NCBI GenBank assembly: GCA_964500675.1
Contig: CAZCNY010000005.1
Span: 1-64,000, forward strand
DNA length: 64,000 nucleotides
Direction of reading: 5' to 3'
Source of the DNA: CAMLJR01 sp964500675
Lineage (GTDB): Bacteria; Pseudomonadota; Gammaproteobacteria; Pseudomonadales; CAMLJR01
Below, in pieces: positions 38,686 to 47,675 of the stretch (its first letter is position 1; every line of letters begins with the position of its first letter). A model generated the notes under the pieces. That model saw only the letters and a program-made list of their open reading frames with translations, searched no databases and was not told where the DNA came from. Made by a program: the position numbers and the translations under genes.

Positions 38686-40485
38686 TCAGCTATCAACCTT
38701 TAATACGGCCAAAAATGCGCTCTGTGGAATTTCCACGCTGCCAACCTGCTTCATGCGCTTTTTGCCGGCTTTTTGTTTTTCGAGCAGTTTTTTCTTGCGC
38801 GACACATCGCCGCCATAACATTTTGCCAGCACATTTTTACGCAATGCTTTCACGGTCGAGCGCGCGATGATCTGCCCGCCCAGCGCCGCTTGGATCGCAA
38901 CATCGAACATCTGGCGCGGAATCAACTCCTGCATTTTTTCGACGAGCGCGCGACCGCGATACGGCGCCTGTTCTTTATGCACAATAATGGCGAGCGCATC
39001 GACCTTTTCGCCGTTGATCAAAATATCGAGACGCGCGAGTTTCGCGGGTTGAAAATGCGAGAACGAATAATCGAGTGAGGCAAACCCGCGGCTGACCGAT
39101 TTCAAGCGGTCGAAGAAATCGAGCACGACTTCGGCCATCGGCAACTCAAAGGTCAGCGATACCTGCTGACCGAGAAATAACATATCTTTCTGCACACCGC
39201 GACGCTCGACGCACAGCGTGATGACATTGCCGAGATATTCCTGCGGCACGAGAATATTCGCCGTCGCGATCGGCTCGCGCATTTCCTCGATCTCGCCCGG
39301 ATCGGGCAATTTCGATGGGTTGTCGACCTGCACGACGTCGCCATTGGTTTTCACGACTTCATAAATAACGGTCGGCGCGGTCGTGATGAGATCGAGATCG
39401 TATTCGCGCTCCAGCCGTTCCTGGATGATTTCCATGTGCAGCATGCCGAGAAAGCCGCAGCGGAAACCAAAGCCCAGCGCATCGGAACTTTCCGGTTCGT
39501 AAAATAATGACGCGTCATTCAGCGTTAATTTCGCGAGAGCATCGCGAAATGCTTCGTAATCCTCCGATGAAATCGTGAACAAACCGGCATAAACCTGCGG
39601 CTTGATTCTCTTGAAACCGGGCAGCGCCTCGACATTGGGCGTGCTCGCGTGCGTGATCGTATCGCCGACGGGCGCGCCATGAATATCTTTGATGCCCGCG
39701 ATAATGAAACCGACTTCGCCCGCTTTAAGGTCATCGGTTTCGGTATGTTTGGGCGCGAACACGCCAACACTGTCGACCAGCGTCGACTTGCCGATCGATT
39801 TTGCGATGATTTTATCGCCCTTCTTGATGCGGCCATTTTTGACGCGCACGAGTGAAACGACACCCAGATAATTATCGAACCACGAATCGATAATGAGCGC
39901 CTGCAGCGGCTCATCGAGCTCGCCCCTGGGCGGCGGAATTAACGCGATCAACTGTTCGAGTAAAGCTTCAATACCGAGGCCCGATTTGGCGCTGATCGGA
40001 ATCGCATGCGACGCGTCAACGCCGATGATTTCTTCAATTTCTTTTTTGACTTTATCGGGATCGGCCTGCGGCAAATCCATTTTGTTGAGCACGGGAACCA
40101 CTTCAAGCCCCTGCTCAATCGCGGTGTAACAGTTTGCCACTGACTGCGCTTCGACACCCTGCGCGGCATCGACAACGAGCAGCGCGCCTTCGCACGCAGC
40201 GAGCGAGCGCGACACCTCGTAGCTGAAATCGACATGGCCCGGCGTGTCGATGAAATTGAGCTGGTATTTTTTGCCGTCTTTGGCGTGGTAATACAGAGTC
40301 ACGCTGTGCGCTTTAATCGTGATGCCGCGCTCGCGTTCGATATCCATCGAATCGAGTACTTGCTCGGCCATTTCGCGCGCCTGCAATCCGCCGCAGAGCT
40401 GAATGAAGCGATCCGCCAACGTGGATTTGCCGTGGTCGATATGGGCGATGATGGAAAAGTTGCGGATGTGATCCAGATTACTCAC
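38686..40485 (-). CDS. lepA: Elongation factor 4 (LepA)
   Basis: Ribosome-bound translational GTPase involved in initiation and ribosome quality control. The 599-residue protein starts MSNLDHIRNFSIIAHIDHGK, with G3 DTPGHVDF and G4 NKMDLP, and the LepA-specific C-terminal domain (ILINGEKVDALAIIVHKEQ, RGRALVEKMQELIPRQMF, NVLAKCYGGDVSRKKKLLEK). It follows rseB after 170 bases without the mucD/degP gene that stands here in Pseudomonas. Confidence 0.97.
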   Translation of the reverse strand: MSNLDHIRNFSIIAHIDHGKSTLADRFIQLCGGLQAREMAEQVLDSMDIERERGITIKAHSVTLYYHAKDGKKYQLNFIDTPGHVDFSYEVSRSLAACEGALLVVDAAQGVEAQSVANCYTAIEQGLEVVPVLNKMDLPQADPDKVKKEIEEIIGVDASHAIPISAKSGLGIEALLEQLIALIPPPRGELDEPLQALIIDSWFDNYLGVVSLVRVKNGRIKKGDKIIAKSIGKSTLVDSVGVFAPKHTETDDLKAGEVGFIIAGIKDIHGAPVGDTITHASTPNVEALPGFKRIKPQVYAGLFTISSEDYEAFRDALAKLTLNDASLFYEPESSDALGFGFRCGFLGMLHMEIIQERLEREYDLDLITTAPTVIYEVVKTNGDVVQVDNPSKLPDPGEIEEMREPIATANILVPQEYLGNVITLCVERRGVQKDMLFLGQQVSLTFELPMAEVVLDFFDRLKSVSRGFASLDYSFSHFQPAKLARLDILINGEKVDALAIIVHKEQAPYRGRALVEKMQELIPRQMFDVAIQAALGGQIIARSTVKALRKNVLAKCYGGDVSRKKKLLEKQKAGKKRMKQVGSVEIPQSAFLAVLKVDS

Positions 40486-40655
40486 AGTCGAAAGTGCTCA
40501 CAGGCAATGCATTACTCAGCAGACGGCGGGGAGAAATAAAGAACGAGGAAGCGTTCGAGGCGCGCGCGTTCTAAGGTGCGCGATTGTAGCGCAAAAGCGT
40601 TGTGCAGCACCACGAAGCCTATTTGTGGCCACCAAATGTGCGCTGCCGCCATCGA

Positions 40656-41693
40656 TTACTGCGCACCCGCAGCTGGCGGCGACTCGTCACTCCAGGTCAC
40701 CGAATCGGCTACGCGCCTGGCCGTTTCGGGCGGCACCTCGCCGACGACAACCACCAAATGCGGCGTTGCGCCGATCCGAACAGGGCGCGTATATGCTACC
40801 GTCGCACCTTGCATTGCTCTGCCCTCGCCCCGCGGCAGCGGCTCTTTGGCGGCGGCTTCAACAAAAACCGACAGCACGGCGAGCCCATCGGAATACGTCA
40901 ACGCATCATCTCCGGGGCGATGCGGCGCCAGCGCCAGTGAAAAACCCGGCGGCAGCCATTGCGGCCGCCATGACATCTGCCCCTCTTCGACGACGCGCTC
41001 GATCGGCATCGGATCGGGAGCCGTTTTCGTGGCTGCAGCCACCGCATCGCCCAGCCATTCCTTCTTGAGCGGCTCGCCGATTTCCACATCGACAAACTGC
41101 AACCGCTCCAACACATGTCCGAGCTGATCGAGCGATTCGGAGCGCAACAGCAAACCGGTGTCGTAATCGAGCGCCAACCGATAACCAAATCGAAACTCGT
41201 CGCGCGGCTTGATGTTTAGCGCGATGGCACGGCGGCCAGCAATGCGGCTTTCGTCGCCGACGCTGATAGCGTAATAGGGATCCAGACCCGCTAATCCGGC
41301 TTTCAATAAATGGCGGTGGAACAACCGGTCGAGACGCTGTCCCAATTGAATGCAGGTGAGCTGCTCGCCGTGACGAATCACCTCGCGGCGCTCGCCGTCG
41401 AGATGCTCCAGGCGATCGTACAATTCGCCGTTGTAATTGCCGTGCGTTACGCGCAGCGATTCCTGATGCTCTCCGCGCGTATACATCAACACACCACGGT
41501 AATTGAGTTCATCCATGTGCGCGAGGCGATCGAGCCAGACCGCATTCGTCGAAGTGCCGCCTTCCGCCAACGCGGGAATGGCCAACGCCAGTCCAGACAC
41601 AAACACCAATGCCAATAAAAATGCCGGCCCCGGCAAAAAGAACGCCGACGGAAGTCGGCGTGAGCACTGGAGAAAATAGCCGTTACTGCGCAT
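40656..41693 (-). CDS. rseB: Sigma-E factor regulatory protein RseB/MucB
   Basis: Periplasmic protein that binds RseA and shields it from DegS until lipopolysaccharide or envelope stress releases it. The product of 345 residues has an N-terminal signal peptide (FLLALVFVSGLALAIPALA), then the MucB/RseB N-domain (DRLAHMDELNYRGVLMYTRG, HLDGERREVIRHG) and a smaller C-domain (WRPQWLPPGFSLALAPHRP). The ATG at 41693 overlaps the rseA stop by 11 bases; the longer frame to 41972 lies within rseA and was rejected as start. The coupling supports coordinated synthesis with RseA. Confidence 0.92.
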   Translation of the reverse strand: MRSNGYFLQCSRRLPSAFFLPGPAFLLALVFVSGLALAIPALAEGGTSTNAVWLDRLAHMDELNYRGVLMYTRGEHQESLRVTHGNYNGELYDRLEHLDGERREVIRHGEQLTCIQLGQRLDRLFHRHLLKAGLAGLDPYYAISVGDESRIAGRRAIALNIKPRDEFRFGYRLALDYDTGLLLRSESLDQLGHVLERLQFVDVEIGEPLKKEWLGDAVAAATKTAPDPMPIERVVEEGQMSWRPQWLPPGFSLALAPHRPGDDALTYSDGLAVLSVFVEAAAKEPLPRGEGRAMQGATVAYTRPVRIGATPHLVVVVGEVPPETARRVADSVTWSDESPPAAGAQ

Positions 41694-42327
41694 TACCGAG
41701 TTCAGAGACCTTCGCAAAACTGATGACGCCCTGGCCATTATTGAGGGCCGCGCGCTCGGTATGCCGCAGCAAATATTGTTGCAGGCGCTGCTGTGCAAAC
41801 TGATCCGGATCCAACGCGACTGGCCGCGCCACTGCCGGCGACGATACCATGCCGCCAAACTGCGCATCGACCGGCACACCGGTAATCGGCGACGATACAG
41901 GCTGCGACAGCGCCGGAAAACCGCCCACCGCATTGATAACTGGCTGCACCTGCGCCACGGCGGCATTGTCACCGCTCGACGAATTCAAACTGCGCGCACC
42001 GATGACGACGACCGTCGCAACCGATGCCGCGACTGCCACACTGGCGAGTGGACGCCACCAGCGCCCGCTAACAGCAGCGGCCGGCAGACTTTCGTCGGCC
42101 AGTGCCGCTTGCACGCGCCGCGAAATATCGATGTGCGCGAACTGCATATCGACACCGGCCAACATATCGCGTTGCAAATGATAGTTGCGCCAGCTAACGC
42201 GCACTTCCTGCACATCCGCACTGGCCAATACACGCCGCAACTCCAACTCATCGGCTTCGCCATCGACCAGCGCGGAAATCGATTCACGCAGCCTACTTTT
42301 TTGCGATCCGCTACTTTCATCGTTCAT
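41683..42327 (-). CDS. rseA: Anti-sigma-E factor RseA/MucA
   Basis: Single-pass inner-membrane anti-sigma factor of 214 residues. The cytoplasmic N-terminal part (RLRESISALVDGEADELEL, VRVSWRNYHLQRDMLAG) is the sigma-binding domain. One transmembrane segment follows (about residues 96-116, PLASVAVAASVATVVVIG), then a periplasmic part rich in Pro, Val and Ser. Start ATG 42327 has a strong GAGGTGAT ribosome site; seven upstream codons were excluded. It lies between rpoE and rseB, as in MucA systems. Confidence 0.92.
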   Translation of the reverse strand: MNDESSGSQKSRLRESISALVDGEADELELRRVLASADVQEVRVSWRNYHLQRDMLAGVDMQFAHIDISRRVQAALADESLPAAAVSGRWWRPLASVAVAASVATVVVIGARSLNSSSGDNAAVAQVQPVINAVGGFPALSQPVSSPITGVPVDAQFGGMVSSPAVARPVALDPDQFAQQRLQQYLLRHTERAALNNGQGVISFAKVSELGNAQ

Positions 42328-42443
42328 ACGATCACCTCGATCAGTCACTGCGTCACCACCTTTGCAGCGTTATCACAACTAAATCTTTCATACAGAGACC
42401 AAATGCTATTCATTCGCGACATCGCTGATCCGCATTTTTGGCC

Positions 42444-43037
42444 TCACACCGTAACCTCGCCGTTGATCTGTGCCCTCACCTGCCTTTCGATCGCCTCGCG
42501 CGCCCGAAAAATTCGGCTGCGCACCGTGCCTACCGGGCAGTCCATCGCAGTCGCGATATCCTCATAACTGAGACCATCAAATTCGCGCAATGTCACCGCG
42601 GTGCGCAATTCTTCCGGCAGCGATTCAATCGCGCGTTCGACGACATGCTTGAGCTCACCGCCAAACAAAATATTTTCCGGATTCTCGATATCCTTAAGCT
42701 GGAAATCGCCGTCGAAATGTTCGGCGTCGTCGATGTCGATATCGACACTCGGCGGGCGGCGTTGCCGCGCCACCAAATGATTCTTCGCAGTATTGATCGC
42801 GATGCGGTACATCCAGGTATAAAAAGCGCTATCGCCGCGAAAATTCGGCAGCGCGCGATAGGCTTTGATGAACGCCTCCTGCGCCACATCCTGCACCTCA
42901 TCGGAATGACGAACATAGCGCGAAATCAGGCTCAAAATTTTGTGTTGATACTTCAGCACCAACAGATCGAACGCCTTCTTATCGCCCTTCTGCACACGGA
43001 CGACCAACTGCTGATCAGTGAGATCGGGGCCACTCAT
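42444..43037 (-). CDS. rpoE: RNA polymerase sigma factor RpoE/AlgU
   Basis: Extracytoplasmic-function sigma factor of 197 residues for envelope stress. Region 2 is LVLKYQHKILSLISRYVRHS...EVQDVAQEAFIKAYRALPNF...YTWMYRIAINTAKNHL and region 4 is SLPEELRTAVTLREFDGLSY with helix-turn-helix EDIATAMDCPVGTVRSRIF. It is first in an operon with rseA and rseB and divergent from nadB. A plausible self-recognised promoter lies 39-66 bases upstream. Confidence 0.97.
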   Translation of the reverse strand: MSGPDLTDQQLVVRVQKGDKKAFDLLVLKYQHKILSLISRYVRHSDEVQDVAQEAFIKAYRALPNFRGDSAFYTWMYRIAINTAKNHLVARQRRPPSVDIDIDDAEHFDGDFQLKDIENPENILFGGELKHVVERAIESLPEELRTAVTLREFDGLSYEDIATAMDCPVGTVRSRIFRAREAIERQVRAQINGEVTV

Positions 43038-43075
43038 CCGAGACCCCGCCGCTCACTTCGCGCATAACTGATCAA

Positions 43076-43103
43076 GTAGACCATGCTCCCATCCGGAAGT
43101 TTC
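43076..43103 (-). promoter_or_regulatory. Candidate sigma-E-type promoter of rpoE
   Basis: On the minus strand GAAACTT is followed by 16 bases and TCTAC, close to the sigma-E pattern GGAACTT-N16-TCTGA. The predicted start would leave a leader of about 30 bases before the rpoE ATG at 43037. Autoregulation is known for this sigma factor family; use of this site is inferred. Confidence 0.4.
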
Positions 43104-43280
43104 TGGCTCGTGCGCGAATCGCACAAAGCCGGGTATGATTGCGGACCGCGAAAAAGGTTCAAGCGTTCGCGGCAGCCCCGGGGCTGCGCGGATAATATAA
43201 TCGGCTCCGCGACGGAGCAACCCGATTCCTTGTCAGCGTGCCAAACATTGAGAATAGCCGCAATTGCTGCGGGCCGTTTT

Positions 43281-43337
43281 GAATATCATGAACAGCCTCG
43301 AACATCATGAGCAATCCTGAACGTTATGAGTAGCACA
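43281..43337 (+). promoter_or_regulatory. Triplicated 19-base leader with two overlapping mini-ORFs before nadB
   Basis: Three imperfect 19-base copies (43281-43299, 43300-43318, 43319-43337) each carry an ATGARYA core. The third ATG (43326) starts nadB. The first (43288) opens a 10-codon frame ending TGA at 43318-43320; the second (43307) opens an 8-codon frame ending TAG at 43331-43333, inside nadB. Because the period is 19, the three starts lie in three frames and overlap in a chain. nadB itself lacks a clear ribosome site. Confidence 0.5.
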
Positions 43338-44930
43338 AACCGCCACGACGTACTCATCATCGGCACCGGTGCCGCCGGCCTTACCGCCGCACTGCGATTG
43401 GCGCCGCACGCGCGCGTCGCTGTGATCTGCAAAGGCGAATTAAACCAAGGCTCGACGTGGTGGGCACAGGGCGGTATCGCCGCGGTGATCGACGAGAACG
43501 ATACCGTCGAAGCGCATATCGCCGATACCCTAAGCGCGGGCGCCGGCCTCTGCCACAGCGATGCCGTGCGTTTTACGGTCGAGCACAGCCGCGAAAGCAT
43601 CGAATGGTTAGTCGAGCAAGGCGTCGAGTTCGATCGCATCACGGGCAGCAATTTTCATCTCACGCGCGAAGGCGGTCATAGTCATCGCCGCATTATTCAC
43701 ACCGCGGATGCCACCGGACGTGAAGTGTCCGAGACGTTAACCGCACGCGCCTTGAATACGCCGAATATCGAAATCTTCACCAATCGTGTGGCCGTCGATT
43801 TAGTTCTCCGCGACGGCCGCTGTCGCGGCGCCTACGTATTGAATCGCGGGAGCGGCGATGTCGATGTGTTTCAGGCCGAATTCACGATTCTAGCGACAGG
43901 CGGCGCGAGCAAGGTCTATCTGTACACAACCAATCCCGACGGCGCCACCGGCGACGGCATTGCGATGGCGTGGCGCGCGGGTTGCCGCACCGCCAACCTT
44001 GAATTCAATCAATTTCATCCGACGTGTTTGTATCACCCGAAAGCAAAATCATTTTTGATCACCGAAGCGATCCGCGGCGAAGGCGGAAAATTATTGCTGC
44101 CAAACGGCGAGCGCTTCATGCAGCGCTTCGATACGCGCGGCGAACTGGCACCGCGCGATATCGTTGCGCGCGCGATCGACCACGAGATGAAACGCCTCGG
44201 CATCGATTGTGTGTATCTCGATATCAGCCACAAATCGCCCGATTTCATTTTGCATCATTTCCCAACCGTGAAGGCGCGCTGCCTCGAACTCGGCATCGAC
44301 ATTACGCGCGATCCGATTCCCGTCGTGCCCGCAGCACACTATACGTGCGGCGGTGTGATGGTCGATTTCGAAGGCCGCACCGATGTGCCGCAGCTGTATT
44401 GCATCGGCGAAACTTCTTTCACTGGCCTGCACGGTGCTAATCGCATGGCGAGCAATTCGCTGCTCGAATGCATCGTGTATGGCCGGGCGGCAGCGGCGTC
44501 GATCGCCAAACAATTACCGCTAGCGGCGACACCGATCGATGTCGCACCGTGGGATGCCTCGCAGGTCACCGATTCCGACGAAGACGTCGTGATTTCGCAC
44601 AACTGGGATGAATTGCGGCGCGCGATGTGGGACTACGTCGGCATTGTGCGCACCGATAAACGCTTGCAGCGCGCGCTGCGTCGCGCCGAATTATTGCAGC
44701 AGGAAATTACGGAGTACTACAGCAATTATAAAGTGACTAACGATTTGCTTGAGTTGCGCAATCTCGCGCTCGTCGCCGAACTGATTATTCGCTCGGCGCT
44801 CGCGCGCAAAGAAAGCCGCGGCCTGCACTACACGCTCGATTATCCGCAAGCAGCCGAAGAAGCGCACGACACGATTTTGATTCCACCGTCTCACTCCCCC
44901 GCTTCAGCCGTCGCGAAAACAGGAAAGTGA
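43326..44930 (+). CDS. nadB: L-aspartate oxidase
   Basis: FAD enzyme that makes iminoaspartate for de novo NAD synthesis. The 534-residue protein has the dinucleotide fold VLIIGTGAAGLTAALRLAP, the STWWAQGGIAAVI segment, REGGHSHRRIIHTADATG, ATGGASKVYLYTTNPDGATG and HYTCGGVMVDFEGRT of the succinate dehydrogenase/fumarate reductase flavoprotein group. The stop codon overlaps the end of the convergent ygfX gene by 40 bases. The start lies in a triplicated leader. Confidence 0.96.
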   Translation: MSSTNRHDVLIIGTGAAGLTAALRLAPHARVAVICKGELNQGSTWWAQGGIAAVIDENDTVEAHIADTLSAGAGLCHSDAVRFTVEHSRESIEWLVEQGVEFDRITGSNFHLTREGGHSHRRIIHTADATGREVSETLTARALNTPNIEIFTNRVAVDLVLRDGRCRGAYVLNRGSGDVDVFQAEFTILATGGASKVYLYTTNPDGATGDGIAMAWRAGCRTANLEFNQFHPTCLYHPKAKSFLITEAIRGEGGKLLLPNGERFMQRFDTRGELAPRDIVARAIDHEMKRLGIDCVYLDISHKSPDFILHHFPTVKARCLELGIDITRDPIPVVPAAHYTCGGVMVDFEGRTDVPQLYCIGETSFTGLHGANRMASNSLLECIVYGRAAAASIAKQLPLAATPIDVAPWDASQVTDSDEDVVISHNWDELRRAMWDYVGIVRTDKRLQRALRRAELLQQEITEYYSNYKVTNDLLELRNLALVAELIIRSALARKESRGLHYTLDYPQAAEEAHDTILIPPSHSPASAVAKTGK

Positions 44931-45355
44931 TTAAGGTACACACGCAAACGCCGCGCACAATCGCTATCGAGGCTATCGGCGAATAATATCAACGAAAATT
45001 TTTCCCGGCGCGGGATATCACGGCTCTCGATATCAGAAAAAGTCAGCACAATAAGACCGGGCCAAAGCGTGCTGTGATACAAGCGCAACGCGCGTTCGGT
45101 GCCGTCCGCGCCGCGCCAAAACCACACCGAGCGCCATTGCAGCACACCGCGCTGGCGCATCTGCGCACGCCAGCAATAGCCGCCGTAGATCAACGCAAGT
45201 ATCGTCAACAGCAATCGCAGCGGCCACGCTAACGCCGCGTAAAAAATCGCGCCGAGCACAACTGATACGACACTGAAAAGCCCGACGCGAAAATAATTCG
45301 ACGGCTCGATGTCAACGCGCAGCGCGGTTGGCGTAGGCGAGTACGATATCGACAA
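44891..45355 (-). CDS. YgfX-like membrane protein (start uncertain)
   Basis: Protein of about 154 residues with two close hydrophobic segments (GLFSVVSVVLGAIFYAALAW and PLRLLLTILALIYGGYCW) followed by a soluble C-terminal part (RLYHSTLWPGLIVLTFSD, DSLDSDCARRLRVYLNHFP). Topology and position after sdhE match YgfX/CptA. No ATG fits: a TTG at 45355 with GGAG ten bases upstream, or a CTG at 45322 just before the sdhE stop, could start it. I used the TTG. In E. coli YgfX has been described as a toxin acting on cytoskeletal proteins, but this role is debated. Confidence 0.75.
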   Translation of the reverse strand: MSISYSPTPTALRVDIEPSNYFRVGLFSVVSVVLGAIFYAALAWPLRLLLTILALIYGGYCWRAQMRQRGVLQWRSVWFWRGADGTERALRLYHSTLWPGLIVLTFSDIESRDIPRREKFSLILFADSLDSDCARRLRVYLNHFPVFATAEAGE

Positions 45356-45572
45356 TGGCTGCCAACTCCGGGTCCTGGGGACGTTGACGCTGTAAGAACC
45401 AAGCGAACAACTCCGTGTCTTCGCATTCCAGCAAATGTATGTAGCGTTGCTGATCCTCCGCGCAGATTTCGCGCAGCCGCTGCTCGGCAAACGGCATCAA
45501 CACCAAATCGAGCTCCAGCATGCCGCGGCGGCTCGCCCAGTACAGACGCTTATAATCGGGTTCTGACAGCAT
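45312..45572 (-). CDS. sdhE: FAD assembly factor SdhE (CptB/YgfY)
   Basis: Small helical protein of 86 residues that promotes covalent FAD attachment to succinate dehydrogenase. It has the signature YWASRRGMLELDLVLMPFAE and the LECEDTELFAWFLQRQRPQD stretch. It is followed by the ygfX-like gene, whose start overlaps it, and lies close to nadB as in Pseudomonas. Confidence 0.94.
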   Translation of the reverse strand: MLSEPDYKRLYWASRRGMLELDLVLMPFAEQRLREICAEDQQRYIHLLECEDTELFAWFLQRQRPQDPELAAIVDIVLAYANRAAR

Positions 45573-45719
45573 GGCGATCTTTTCATTTCGAGCGAACGGA
45601 CGCGTAGAATACGCTATTCATTCAATAGCGGAATACACTTTCGCGCTGCGTACCGATTGCGCAGCGATGTATCCCGATGTCGCAGCGATGTATTCCAATT
45701 TCACAACAGTGGATTTTCG

Positions 45720-46763
45720 ATGAACAGTTCAACGCTTACTTTTTTGCAATCGATCGGCGCCACAGCTCGCGATGGCGACAATTGCGCGTTCGCCGCCGAG
45801 CCCGGCGCGCTCGATAATCTCACGGCGCAAAATATTATCGTCCCGCTCAGCCATTACGGCCTGCTCGAAGTACGCGGACCCGAAGCGGAGCCATTTCTGC
45901 AAGGACAAATCACGTGCAGCGCGACCGAGGTCACCCCCGCAATGAGCTCGCCCAGCGCCTACTGCACCCCGAAAGGCCGCGTAGTCGCGAGCTTTCAACT
46001 GCTGCGTCCGCAGAGCGATGTGTTTTTATTGCGCATGCGCAGCGATCTGCTCGACATAGCCGCACGCGCATTCGGTAAATACATCGTGTTTTCGAAGGCA
46101 AAACTCGCGATGGTCGAGCCGCTCAGCGGCGTAGGTTTGCACGGCGCCAATATCGGCGCCGTACTGCGCGAATTGGTCGAAACGCTGCCGGCGCGACAAA
46201 ACGGAACTGTTAGCTACCGCGACGGACTGTTATTACAGTGCGATCAAGCCGCAACTCAATACGAATACTGGGGCCCAGCCGCAGCGGTAACCGCGCTATG
46301 GTTGCATTGCGCGCCGCGCTGCGTTGCACTCGGCTCGCGTTATTGGCGCTGGCTGCAAGTCCGTTCGGGCAACGCCGAAATCTGCGCCGCGACGAGCGAA
46401 ATGTTTCTACCCCACATGCTCAACTACCACGTGACCGGCGCAATCAACTTTAAAAAAGGCTGCTATACCGGCCAGGAAATCGTCGCGCGCACGCATTATC
46501 GCGGTCAAGTTAAGCGCCATTTATTGCGCGCTGCGCTCGCTGGCATCGCGCCGATGCCGGGTAGCGACATCGTGGATAGCAACGGGAAAAGCGTGGGCAA
46601 CGTCGTCGATAGTGTTGCGGTCAGCGCGGAAACGGCGGAGCTGCTCGCCGTCGTCGCCACCGCCACCGCCACCGACGACAATGAAAGTGCCGAAAGTCCG
46701 ACAATTCTGCGCATTGACGCCGCCGAGTTGCGCCCGCTGGCTCTTCCATATGCTATACCTTAA
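45720..46763 (+). CDS. ygfZ: Folate-binding Fe-S cluster repair protein YgfZ
   Basis: Tetrahydrofolate-dependent protein that maintains certain Fe-S enzymes. The 347-residue product, related to the GcvT fold, carries the signature KKGCYTGQEIVARTHYRGQV with its conserved cysteine, and PLSHYGLLEVRGPEAEPFLQ near the N-terminus. The ATG at 45720 was preferred over an upstream in-frame codon at 45657. It is divergent from sdhE, as in many gammaproteobacteria. Confidence 0.94.
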   Translation: MNSSTLTFLQSIGATARDGDNCAFAAEPGALDNLTAQNIIVPLSHYGLLEVRGPEAEPFLQGQITCSATEVTPAMSSPSAYCTPKGRVVASFQLLRPQSDVFLLRMRSDLLDIAARAFGKYIVFSKAKLAMVEPLSGVGLHGANIGAVLRELVETLPARQNGTVSYRDGLLLQCDQAATQYEYWGPAAAVTALWLHCAPRCVALGSRYWRWLQVRSGNAEICAATSEMFLPHMLNYHVTGAINFKKGCYTGQEIVARTHYRGQVKRHLLRAALAGIAPMPGSDIVDSNGKSVGNVVDSVAVSAETAELLAVVATATATDDNESAESPTILRIDAAELRPLALPYAIP

Positions 46764-46835
46764 ACGAGTTTGAGCTACCTTCTGCTGCTTTATTTTTAGC
46801 CACTTCCCTAGATAGCAACTTGCCGGAATCCGACG

Positions 46836-47672
46836 ATGAGCGAAACGATCGAGCAAATCAGCAAAGAGTTGCTGAACGCACTCGAAAACGATCAATTGGT
46901 GCTGCCGACACTGCCCGAAGTCGCGCTGAAAGTGCGCGAGGTTTCGGCCAACCCTGATGTCGATGTAACGACGCTCTCTAAGGTTATCGAAAATGACCCC
47001 GCGATTTCGGCGCGTATCGTTAAAATTTCCAATAGCCCGCTGCTGCGCGCTTCGCGTCCTATCGAAGATTTGAAAATGGCTGTAAGCCGGCTCGGCATCA
47101 ATTACACGAGCAACCTGGCGACAAGCCTCGCGATGCAGCAGATGTTTCAGGCGACATCCGACGTCATCGATCAGCGCATGCGCGAAGTGTGGTCGCACAG
47201 CACCGAAGTTTCCGGCATCGCGCACGTACTCGCACGCCACTACACGAAACTGAAACCCGACCAAGCCACGCTCGCAGGTATCGTGCATCAAATCGGCGTG
47301 CTGCCGATTCTCACTTACGCCGAAGACAATCGCCGCCTGCTGAAAGACATCACCGCGCTCGATGAGCTGATTCAAGCGCTGCATCCGATTCTCGGCCGCA
47401 AAATTCTTGAAGCGTGGGATTTTCCGGATGAGCTAATCATCGTTCCCGAAGCACATTTGGACTTCTCCCGCGAAGTCAAACGCGTCGATTACGCCGATGT
47501 GGTGATGGTTGCCAATCTGCAAAGCTATCTCGGCAGCGATCATCCATTCACCAAAATGGATTGGTCCGAGATCAGCGCATTTGAACGCCTGGGCCTTGAG
47601 CCCGAAGTAAACACGCTGGAAGTGGAAGACCTCTCGGCCGAGATGGAAGCTGCAATGGCATTATTGCAATAA
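46836..47672 (+). CDS. HDOD domain protein
   Basis: Signalling-type protein of 278 residues made almost entirely of one HDOD domain: LPTLPEVALKVREVSANPDV, IENDPAISARIVKISNSPLL, AVSRLGINYTSNLATSLAMQ, and SHSTEVSGIAHVLARHY. HDOD proteins relate to HD phosphohydrolases but usually lack their metal residues; they act in stress, biofilm and chemotaxis networks. No fused output domain is present. It ends three bases before the thioesterase gene, suggesting cotranscription. Confidence 0.9.
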   Translation: MSETIEQISKELLNALENDQLVLPTLPEVALKVREVSANPDVDVTTLSKVIENDPAISARIVKISNSPLLRASRPIEDLKMAVSRLGINYTSNLATSLAMQQMFQATSDVIDQRMREVWSHSTEVSGIAHVLARHYTKLKPDQATLAGIVHQIGVLPILTYAEDNRRLLKDITALDELIQALHPILGRKILEAWDFPDELIIVPEAHLDFSREVKRVDYADVVMVANLQSYLGSDHPFTKMDWSEISAFERLGLEPEVNTLEVEDLSAEMEAAMALLQ

Positions 47673-47675
47673 AAA

